The translations under genes were made by a program, and so were the position numbers. A model generated the notes under the pieces. It was not told the DNA's origin and did not search any database. It saw only the letters and a program-made list of their open reading frames with translations. From Endomychus coccineus (taxonomy: Eukaryota; Arthropoda; Insecta; Coleoptera; Endomychidae), in NCBI GenBank assembly GCA_958510875.1, contig OY294068.1, forward strand, positions 22,672,297-22,736,296: 64,000 nucleotides of DNA. The letters run 5' to 3'. Position 1 is the stretch's first letter. Each line of letters opens with the position of its first letter. Positions 13,142-22,863 of the stretch are shown here, one piece after another.

Positions 13142-14748
13142 AATGGAGTAAATCTGGCGAGAAAATAAGCAAGGTTGGCGAAAATTTTACGATGCATAGC
13201 GACCCGGTGGAAAAGTTTTTTTAGGGTACCAACAACAACCTTCTGAAATTTTCATTTCCCAAAGTGGGTGCAACCCTTTTTTTTTGGCCAAGAAGTTTTT
13301 TTTCTACATTTTTAAGGGTAGTTCAGCAACAAAAAACTAATATCTCTGGTTTTATTGAAAATTGAGAAACCAAAGTAGTACCCTTTCATTGTCAATGTCC
13401 AAGGAACTTCCAGTCCAAATTTCAAGTTGATCCTACCTCCCCCTTCCCCGTAATAGGTATATATATACTCATATATGCAAGGAATCTTGCGTAACGGCAT
13501 TTGGAATGGAGATAGGTGTTATGGTCTCAAAACTACCCTCTGAATTTCTAGTGAAAATATTGAATAGTTTTCCAGAAATTCAACTTTAAGTAAATTTCTT
13601 AGTTATTTTTCAAATTAAGATATCTCATGTCATTTACATCCGATCTGGATCTGCTTTGCAGGAAAATGTAGGTATTTGCATATAGTTTTATGTCCTGGAA
13701 CTCATTTTCCAATTACTCGTTAGTTAGAGTTTATACATTTTACCTCGGTCTTGTTATGTTGGACCGTTTCGTGTCCCGTCCGGGCGGCGCCAGTTGTGAT
13801 AAAGTATTTTCGGTTGTGACCCGCTAGCTTTCACCCGCTTCGGGTATATTTTAGTAGCTAGAAAATTCCCTTTCGTACGTCGCGCGTAGCTGAGACCTGA
13901 GAGTACCTGTTTCTGTTTTAATTAAAGTTTTCTATTTAATGGACATTTATCGAAAAAAAGAAGGGCCGTCGGGCACGGTCCGATACCTAATCTAACTACA
14001 TGGAGCGAAAACGGCACGCGAAAAGGCGTCGTAAAGCCGTATTAGGTACAACCAGTTTGCACTTCGCTAACTCGCCAGCTACGCGCTCCTCACGTGAAAG
14101 TTATTCGATTTATCTCAAATTAACCAAAATGGCCAATATAGACAGGAAAAAAAAATAATTGGAAAATGAGTTCCAGGACGTAAAACTATATGCAAATACC
14201 TACATTCTCCCGCAAAGCAGATCCCGATCGGATGTAAATGACATGAGATATCTTAATTTGAAAAATAACTAAAAAATTGACTTAAAGTTGAATTTCTGGA
14301 AAACTGTTCAATATTATCACTTGAAACTCAGATAGTAGTTTTGAGATCATAACACCTATCCCCAGTCCAAATTTCAGCCAAATCGGTTGAAAAATGACCG
14401 AGTTAGCCGTTACGCAAGATTCCTTGCATATATGAGTATATACCTATTACGGGGAGGGGGGAGGTCGGATCAACTTGACATTTGGACTGGAAGTTCCTTG
14501 GACATTGACAATAAAAAGGTACTACTTTGGTTTCTTAATTTTTAATACAACCAGAGATATTAATTTTTTGTTGCTAAATTACCCTTAAAAATGTAAAAAA
14601 AAAACTTTTTGCCCAAAAAAAAAGGGTTGCACCCACTTTGGGAAATAAAAATTTCAGGAGGTTGTTGTTGGTACCCTAAAAAAACTTTTTCACCGGGTCG
14701 CTATGCATCGTAAAATTTTCGCCAACCATTTGCCAGATTTACTCCACT
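13142..14748. mobile_element. foldback element, family A copy 3
   Basis: The ends are AATGGAGTAAATCTGGCGAG and GCCAGATTTACTCCACT. The arms and core are the same as in copy 2. Its right end lies only three bases from the mariner that was later inserted at the TA at 14750-14751. Confidence 0.75.
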
Positions 14749-14751
14749 ATA

Positions 14752-17057
14752 CAGGGTGTCCTCGAACTGCGTGGCCAAAATAAAACCGAAGATTCTTTGA
14801 TTCGAAAAAAAGTTGATGAGCTTTTCCACTTTTGCCTCAAGTGTCTTGTCTACCCGGTAGAGGGCTTCAAAATTGCAAAAATAATTTTGTTTTTTCGGTA
14901 TAACTTGAGAACGTGATGAAGAACGTTTACAATATTTAGCAGGTGAGTTACTGTCAATAATGGCCATTTTTGAGAGTGGATCACAGCCTTAGAGACCATA
15001 GAAATGGCTCAAACTTGAGGATGTAACGGGAAAACTGTCCAGAACTTTTTTGTGGTCAATGTAATTCACTCAATATTTCTTATGTGGATAGCTTATCTAA
15101 TTTGAAAACTTTTCTTACTCTTAGAAAATTTTGATAAAATCAACGGATTAGCTTGAAAAAATTAATTTTCGAGTCTCTACAATTTTGGCTTACTAATTTT
15201 ACTTGATTAAAATACCTTAGTTGCCTTTGCTTTTCTAATGTCGTTCTGACGTTTGAAGAATTTATTCTCAAAACTTACTTTCCGTAAAAATTTTATAAAA
15301 TTATGGCTCAAAATTTCACTAACACTGAAATGGTTGATATGTTATTGATTTATGGACTTTGTCGTTGCAATGGCAGGAGAAGGGAAAGATATCCGCATCG
15401 CAGAATTCCAAATCGGCAAACCTTCGCGAAACTGGCAAATTTGAAGCAAATCGCAAAGAAACTGGACGCAGACGGACAAGAAGGACGTTAGAGCTCGAAG
15501 AAGCGATACTGGAAGCGGTTGAAACTAAACCTGGGATAAGCACACTACGTTTGGGACTTCGTATTGAAGCCTCAAAATCATTAGCTCATAATGTACTGAA
15601 AGAAGAACTGTTGTATCCCTATCATATTAAAACAGTTCAAGACTTATTGCCCATGGATCCAGGTCATCGGCTAGATTTCTGTCGGCTTATTGTCCAAAGA
15701 CAAAACGCAAACCCCAATTTTTGTAGAAGAATTCTGTTCACGGACGAAGATACTTTCACGAGATGTGGTCTTTTCAACCTCCATAATGAACATTTCTATG
15801 CTGATGAAAATCCTCATGAAACGGAAGTTACATATTTTCAGAATCAAACTAAAATCAATGTTTGGGTTGGGATTGTGGATAACTTTATCATTGGCCCTAC
15901 CGTTCGATTGAACGGGGAGAACTACTTGAACTTTTTGGAACAAAGGCTACTTGAACTGTTGGAAGACTTGCCCTTACACATTCGTCGTGGCCTGGTTTAT
16001 CCATGATGGTGCATCTCCTCATTTCACATTAGCTGTGAGGCGACATTTGAATGCGGAATATCCAGATCGCTGGATAGGTAGAGGACACGATGCACCAGTG
16101 AACTGGCCGGCCCGCTCCCCTGATTTGACGCCCTGCGACTTCTTTCTATGGGGCGCTTTGAAGTCGAAAGTTCATGCAACTCCAGTAAACACACGAGAGG
16201 AATTGTTGCAACGAATTAATCATGAAGCGAATTTATTGAAGAATGATCCTGAAGTACTAGCCAGAGTTCAATCCAATTTCTTGAAACGAATTAATTTGTG
16301 TATTCAGGAAAATGGGCAACATTTCAAACAATTGATGCCTTAGCGATTTCCTAAAAAGTTTTGTTGTTTCTTTTAATTTAGCATTTGTTTTTCCTAAATA
16401 ATCACATCGTTTCCCCATTTCTATTGTTTTTATTATTCGTGTTTTACCGAGATATTAACCATTTCAGTGTTAGTGAAATTTTGAGCCATAATTTTATAAA
16501 GTTTTTAGGGAAAGCAAAGTAAAAACTGACAGTTTTGAGAATAAATTCTCCAAATGCCAAAATGACATTAGAAATGCAAAGGCAACTAAGGTATTTTAAT
16601 CAAGTAAAATTAGTAAGCCAAAATTGCAGAGACTCGAAAATTAATTTTTTCAAGCTAATCCGTTGATTTTCTCAAAATTTTCTAGGAGTAAGAAAAGTTT
16701 TCAAATTGTAGATAAGCTATCTACATAAAAAATATAGAGTGAATTACACCGACCACAAAAAAGTTCTGGACACTTTTCCCGTTACATTCTCAAGTTTGAG
16801 CCACTTCTATGGTCTCTAAAACTCTATGCACCGCATAGGTTACGGCTATTATTGACAGTAACTCACCTGCCAAATATTGTGAAAGTCCTCCATCACGTTC
16901 TCAAGTTATACCGAAAAAACAAAATTATTTTTGCAACTTTGAAGCCCTCTACCGGCTAAACAAGACACTTGAGGCAAAAGTAAAAAGGCTCATCAATTTT
17001 TTTTCGAATTAAAGAATCTTCGGTTTTATTTTAGCGCCGCAGTTCGAGGACATCCTG
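14752..17057 (+). mobile_element. mariner-family transposon with about 590-bp inverted repeats
   Basis: The termini are CAGGGTGTCCTCGAACTGCG and CGCAGTTCGAGGACATCCTG, flanked by TA at 14750-14751 and 17058-17059. Deleting the element and one TA recreates the sequence at 11276-11293 of the paralogous unit, proving the borders. The inverted repeats cover about 14752-15335 and 16457-17057. They reach about eleven codons into the transposase gene, far longer than the roughly 30-bp repeats of classic mariners. Confidence 0.9.
15303..16343 (+). pseudogene. mariner-family transposase, frameshifted
   Basis: The product would be a cut-and-paste transposase. The N-terminal helix-turn-helix (MAQNFTNTEMVDM, then RRIPNRQTF) is in one frame. 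From about 15430 a second frame carries RETGKFE, the YPYH region and the first catalytic Asp in ILFTDED. From about 15985 the first frame resumes with the second Asp (FIHDGASPHF) and the third (RSPDLTPCDFFLWG). By my count 43 residues separate the last two Asp. This is nearer the DD41D type than the DD34D of Mos1. At least two frameshifts make it inactive. It is the only gene of the enclosing element. Confidence 0.88.
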
Positions 17058-17059
17058 TA

Positions 17060-18500
17060 TATTGAGCTTGATCAGTTGAAATGGAAACGGTTTCATACGC
17101 TCAATTAATTAATATTTACATATTCTCATATCCATTTATTTTAAACTACTTACAGTCACTACCATAATGTCTTCTCATATAAATGAACAACAATTATAGA
17201 TTTCATAACTTCATTTTGCTGATCAATTCACAAACTGGCATCATTGATTAAAGTATTGACTTGAATCAATGCTGAGGATCTGCATTTGGATCGAAGAATT
17301 TTTGTTCCAAATTTTCTTCGATAAGGGGAAACCGCGTATTTGATGCTTTGAGTCGGGAACTCTTGACTTTTTTTGCGATCTTGGCTTTGTCATCCTGTGA
17401 ATATGCAAAAACAAAGTTATGAAACAAATTAATCTGAAAGATAGATTTCAGGGTCAGCTATCGATGGGAAATCAATTACATATTTAGAAACAATTCATTT
17501 CGAGGAAATTAATCTCTGATATAGTTGATGATAATGACACAATTAAAGGAAAATGCCCAAATTAGATATCTGAATTCCTCGAAATATTATCGATCTTGCC
17601 TCAGTTCATATACATTTGAGCTCATTATATTAAAGTGCTAAGCAAGGTCATGTCTACGACGTTCATATTAGTATTTGAAATTATCTCTTTGTCTTATTCT
17701 TATCAACTCGTTTGGCATATTAAAATATTGGCTCTTGGTAGATTATTGACTTCGTGATTATTAGTTTTATTTTGTGCCCGTGTGATTTATATTAAATGCT
17801 TACCATTTGTGAATGCTATACTTTGAACCACTAAAAATATATTCTTCTCTGCAAACGTTTTGACAAAAAATAATCAAGGAATAAAACTTTATTCCAAGTT
17901 TTGTGAATTGAATGTGAGAGAAGAGGGTTCATATCTCTTCTAACTTACTGATTTTAATCTTTGCCGCATTATTATCCTTCAATGGTGACATCACATCAAT
18001 CCTTTCGGTAGGTCACCAACTAAGTGACCGTGATTGGGTGTGCTTCGGAATTTCACAATTACGATCCACAATAAACAGTCTAAGGCAGAATATTGTTTTA
18101 ACAAATTTTGAAAAACGTTCAGCAATATTCAAGCAGCCAGCGTTAATATGCAAATGTGAATCTTCGCTCCTTTTCATCACACACAAAGAAAGCAGGTTAT
18201 CGGCACTGAATACGGGGGCCAGTAATTCCGCTGATACGTTCCGATGAAGAATTTATTTTTTTGGGAAATATTTTTTTTCGAATGCAAAGGAATACATCCA
18301 GTTAATCAAGAGTGAGCAGTTCCACAAATTTGGATTGCTGCGAGACTTTATTAGCAGTTTGTTCCACCACACAGGTCTTGTAAAAACTGCAGAGATCAGA
18401 ATTTCAACATCCATTATAATTTATATTAATAATAATTTCTGTTGTAAACCAACGTCCTGCTCTGAAAACAAGCTACCAAGAATTACAAATTTTTTCTGGT
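17060..18500. repeat. block D copy 3 and a partial third copy of the DUF4817-block flank
   Basis: From 17060 to 17905 the sequence follows block D, including the part past the tandem-duplication breakpoint (TTTGAAATTATCTC) and TTTTGTGCCCGTGTGATTTA, which is the piece most similar to 43.15 kb. From about 18040 to 18440 it resembles 9.23-9.60 kb and 12.63-12.99 kb. No intact reading frame is seen. Confidence 0.55.
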
Positions 18501-20690
18501 AAATAAGTCGGAACCGATTCACGCTTGTAACAAGTGTGCTTTGTGTATACAATCATTTAAAACCTAAGTAAATTCGGCCTTATTAACGCCGACTGTCCAG
18601 TAAGCACTTAAGCAACCTGCTTTGTTTGTGTGCGTACCTATTACATAAAATAGGTAAAATCGTTTAAAAGAAGATTTCGGTTTTTCCATATAGTTCCCCA
18701 ATACTTTTCGAAACATGTTCAAATTCATGAAAGCAGAGATGAAAATGTTAAGAAACAGGTACATCTGATACAGATTAGGAATTAGAATTAGTGAAATGAT
18801 TAAATGAAAGAACAATTATTATGTTTTGATACCACATTTAATAATAACATGAAAACTTTACTATGGTTTCAACACCGAAGTGCCATTAACAAACAGATAC
18901 AAAATTATGAAGTAAACAATGAACATTTCAAGTATAAATACAAACTAAAGTACAATAGGGTTAATGAGATTACAATTCAGAATTATCGGAAATTCCGAAT
19001 CAGGTAGATCCTGGGAAAGTACAATGTAAAATGAGAAACAATTTGTGCAATAGCATAATTATTATTCAATATTCTAAGAATGAAGAAATGCTTTGAAATA
19101 CAAAGGAAAAGATCACTTTGGTATAGGTCTAACTGATCATTTACGATATTGTTATAGGAGTGAATTTCTGACACCTTTATAAATCTTCTGTGATTCTAAT
19201 GTATTTATATTGAAACCTTTGGTCTGATTATGTAAAATAGACTATCCAACTTAGAAAAGTATGACCCGTTTGTAAAAAATAATTAGCAAAGGTTAAGTCT
19301 GTTTTGTTAAGTTCGAAAGAACTAAACTATTCTTGGTATATAAGTTTAAGATTACGACAAGTTCTACCTATATAAAAGTTACTATATTTAATAAATATAG
19401 TAAACCTGGAGTTTATAAAGCTAATCTGCCTGGAGTGTAATAACTTTTATATAGGCAAAACTTGTTGTAATTTTAACTTTCCTAGCAATTTTTTTTTAAA
19501 CAGATCACACCTTTCCTACTTGAGATTACCATTCATTAACATACATGTATGTATGTTAATCAATGGATAGTCTAAGCATTTTACATAATCTGTAACAGGA
19601 ACATCTCAATCATCTTCTAAAAGCTTATTTTTTTCACATTTACAAGTTTCCGTATATGAAATAGCTGGTTAGCAGTAAACAATGAAGGTAAAGTAACTTT
19701 ATTTGAATTTAAATATATACCGCCGGGTCCTTGTATAACCACAGTATAAAGACAACTTATGCTGAGGTATAACTTGGGATGTTGTCATTGATAATTTGAA
19801 TAAGTTAATTGGTTAATGTATTGAAGTTGAAGATGTCGTAATAGTAAATTTAGAAGAAATACAGTACATAGTTTTTTGTACAATTCGCGATAACATCGCA
19901 ATGGGTAATTTTTCAATCAGCGATGAGGTTGTATAAAATTCTATCGTTCTATCTACCTTTAACTATGTGATTTGATATTTTATCCATATTTCAAAATTAA
20001 ACACCACTGTGTTGATATCACAACATAAAAGTGATATCAACATGGTAGAGTTTAATTTTACAATACTTTTGCCTCCTTTTGATGAATGAATTTGAAAAAG
20101 TAGCAATCGAGAATAAAATTACATACCTCATTTCATTCTCTTGAATGTGTCTAGCTCCCTTTACTTTTACTTTCATTGCCATCATTATTTTGTTCTTGAT
20201 TTTTAGGAAGATTTTAGCTTGTCCCTCAGATATCATTCTAGTAAACATTGCTCGATTAATTCTGTGATTATTCGTTATCACACAAAGCACTTCGAAGGCC
20301 ACTGCTTTGTAACATATTAAACCCAGATGTTGTTACAGAGGCCATTTCTTTTCCTGTTATATGTAGTACAGGTAATAACTTAACAATTTCACTAAAATGT
20401 CCAAGTGCAGAACTAATTTGTTACTGATAAATATATTGGCAAATTTGGAAAAATCTCTGGGACAGGTGTTTGTCTCCACTCTGGTTGGCAATGAATATTA
20501 TTCAAGGTATCTTCTGGTAAAATAGCTTTCTTCGATGTAATATTTGAAATGAACACTGCATACTGCAAATATTGGGTTGGTTCACAGTGTTTTGTAGGAA
20601 TTGCTCTTGGCCATTTTCTTTTCAATATTCCTCAGGCAAAAGTACTCTTAGATTCCTCTTTCTTCAGAGTAGATTAATAATTTGACATAC
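18501..20690. other. no gene supported; AT-rich with degenerate retroelement scraps
   Basis: Open frames of 60-95 codons occur on both strands but match nothing known. At about 19405-19455 a string reading PGVYKANLPG, with further frame breaks, resembles the start of a GIY-YIG nuclease and is similar to 25.24 kb. A partial palindrome (TATATAAAAGTTA and its inverse) spans 19.37-19.46 kb. Confidence 0.35.
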
Positions 20691-20702
20691 ATTCAAGTTT
20701 TA

Positions 20703-21135
20703 CGAGCGGTCCTCGGGAGCTGCCATAGGTTCCCCTCTTTCTCCGATCATAGCTAATATCTTCATGGAAACTTTTGAACAAGATGCCATTGACTCATCTG
20801 TTCTCAAGAAGAAATGTTGGTTTAGATATGTCGACGACACATTTGTTATTTGGCAACATGGTCGCGAAAAGCTTGTTCCCTTCCTCAATCATTTAAATTC
20901 TTTACATCCCAATATCCTTTTCACCATGGAAGTCGAATCGCAAGGTTCACTCCTGTTTCTAGATGTATTGGTTAGTCGACAGACTGACGGTACTTTAGGA
21001 CATTCTGTGTATCGAAAACCCACTCATACCGATAGATACCTCAATGGTCTTTCCCACCACCAACCTGCCCAAAAGCAGTCTGTCATAACTCCTTGGTCCA
21101 CAGAGCTGTCAACTTATCTCAACCTCAATCCTTAA
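20703..21135 (+). pseudogene. Penelope-like reverse transcriptase fragment
   Basis: Reading opens upstream of the first Met with GAAIGSPLSPIIANIFME and continues to the catalytic WFRYVDDTFV motif and LFLDVLVSRQTDG, then GHSVYRKPTHTDRYLN. These motifs in this order are those of Penelope-like reverse transcriptases, in which the active-site box is typically YVDD. The fingers domain is absent, and the frame fails after 21135. It is a dead copy. Confidence 0.8.
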
Positions 21136-21519
21136 AATCAGAATTAAAACATCTTTCATCTGCCTTATTATCAAACAATTTCTCCCATTACAACATTTAA
21201 AAAGCCATAAAGAAATACACCTTGCCTAAAATTTCAAATCGACCTCAGCCACAAACACCCCCGCCTGCACAATTTCTCCCATTACAACATTCAAAAAGCC
21301 ATAAAGAAATACACTTCGCCTAAAATTTCAAATCGGCCTCAGCCACAAACTCCACCGCCTGCTTTATCCACTGCCTATCTTCCATATATTGAAAATATAA
21401 CAGAACGAATTTCCAAAATCCTTAAAAAACATAATATTTCTACCCGATTTTCCACACTTCCAAAATTATCTCAGTTTTATAAACCTATCAAAGATCCCCT
21501 TCCTCCTCTTCACTTAGAA

Positions 21520-21680
21520 GGTGTTTATAGCATTCTTGTGGTAAAGTCTACATTGGTGAAACAGGTCGTACAGTAGCTACTCGTGTGAAAGAACATGAAC
21601 GCTGTACAAGACTTCGTGATACCAGTAGATCTGCACTTGCGGAACACAAGTTTGACACTAATCATCAAAGTCCAAAACTT
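21520..21680 (+). pseudogene. GIY-YIG endonuclease fragment of the Penelope-like element
   Basis: A frame with a small deletion reads GVYSI, then CGKVYIGETGRTVATRVKEH, then SALAEHKFDTNHQSPK. This matches the GIY...YIG layout with the conserved Arg and the later EH and NH residues. In active elements this nuclease nicks the target. Here the following sequence is full of stops. Confidence 0.7.
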
Positions 21681-22040
21681 CTATCAGCGAAAAATCCTTG
21701 AAGCTATAAAAATCCTAAAACATCCAAATAATCTGAACCGTGACTCAGGATACTACCTTCCCAATATTTGGAAACCCATCCTCGAACATTTCACTTCGCA
21801 CATGATCACACAACGACAGGGTCAGTTGCCGGAACGGAGTTAACCACCGGAATAAATGCAGTGAACTGTGTAGCGTGAAGGATTTTTTCTACAATAAACA
21901 CGGCTACAGAAACCAGTAGAACCAGTTTCAGTTCAAGCATCAAGCCTGCCCTGAAGATGCCTGTAATAACCTGTAATGGTTAGCGAAACCATCAAGTCGA
22001 GCTATTGTGACGCGGAATCCATCCGGAAGCCAAGATTTTT

Positions 22041-22477
22041 CAAGATTAGGTATCCGCGGAAGCCTACTATTCAAGATATCAAACTGTATCACTAGTTGTG
22101 TCGCTTCTTATACGACCTAGAGAATTATCTCATCAATGTTACAAGCATATATTAACGAATTTGAACATGTTAACTAATGTTAGAAGTGCTGTAAATCCAT
22201 GATATGTGAATCAAATGGTAAGCCCACAACTGATGATGTCAGTCGACAGAGATGTCGCCTTGTATTACAGGAGGTATTAATATATCCCGTTAAAAATGAT
22301 AATTTATGAAAGTATCCTATAATTTTTTGGGTCCAAATAAGCTAACTACATATTAACCCCTTCCTACATTCATAGCTGACAAGATTCTATCTATTGTTAA
22401 CAAATTTTGAATTGTATAATCTTAGTTTCCGGATGGATTCCGCGTGACTGAAACTAATTTGTCATGTTTGTTTACAG
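22041..22477. promoter_or_regulatory. 5' flank or 5' intron of ornithine decarboxylase copy 1
   Basis: From about 22.36 kb the sequence parallels 43.31-43.45 kb upstream of copy 2 (ATATTAACCCC, TTCATA, CGGATGGATTCCGCGTGAC). Conservation between the two gene copies marks the start of the duplicated gene proper. I see no certain TATA box or start site. TTCCGGATGGATTCCGCGT at 22425-22443 is the inverse of part of the Penelope 3' end at 22.01 kb. Confidence 0.4.
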
Positions 22478-22647
22478 GGTCGTAAAGAGGCTTCCCCAGC
22501 TAAAGACGGTGTTGACATTCCTTGCAATTGGAAAATCTACTTGAACGGGGAACCACCTTGGCACTGTTAGCTGAGTGGCTAAAATTTGACAAGTCCCTCA
22601 TTATCTTCACACACACAACCTGACCAAGCCTGAGCGCAGGTTGCCTC
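22478..22647 (+). other. probable 5' non-coding exon of ODC copy 1
   Basis: The stretch is preceded by TTTGTTTACAG and followed by GTAAGTAT. It aligns with 43456-43599 upstream of copy 2, which has matching splice signals (TTTTCAG and GTAAGTAC). It contains no ATG, as suits a leader exon. The next exon begins at 22801 and carries the start codon. Confidence 0.5.
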
Positions 22648-22863
22648 GTAAGTATATTTTTACTTCTTTTCTCGCATGGCTTTGGCGCCGCGGTTGTCAA
22701 AAATATATGTGGCTCCAGAATCTGTAACTATTCCTAGATGAATAAAGATTAAGTCAGAAACATCGCAGTTTTTTCGTTAATTAATTAAATTTTATTTCAG
22801 CTTGCTTATCACGATATATATTATTAACCGCATTTAATAACTACATCCCTATAAGTAACAAAT

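Larger units (their letters stand above)
12081..17671. repeat. tandem segmental duplication, unit 2 (interrupted by mariner)
   Basis: Same order as unit 1: DUF4817 fragment, foldback A copy 3, block D. Removing the 2.3 kb mariner and one TA leaves about 3.28 kb, close to the 3.39 kb of unit 1. Small indels separate the units, including a missing stretch in the left arm of foldback copy 2 relative to copy 3. Confidence 0.75.
20690..22040 (+). mobile_element. Penelope-like retroelement, 5'-truncated
   Basis: Two domains appear in the order expected of endonuclease-bearing Penelope-like elements: a reverse transcriptase C-terminal half (20.70-21.12 kb), a degenerate linker, and a GIY-YIG nuclease (21.52-21.67 kb). 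The linker contains a 94-bp tandem duplication (about 21174-21267 and 21268-21361). A stem-loop-like 3' end follows (CCTGAAGATGCC, then GCGAAACC). A similar 3' end occurs at 61.26-61.40 kb. Confidence 0.75.
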
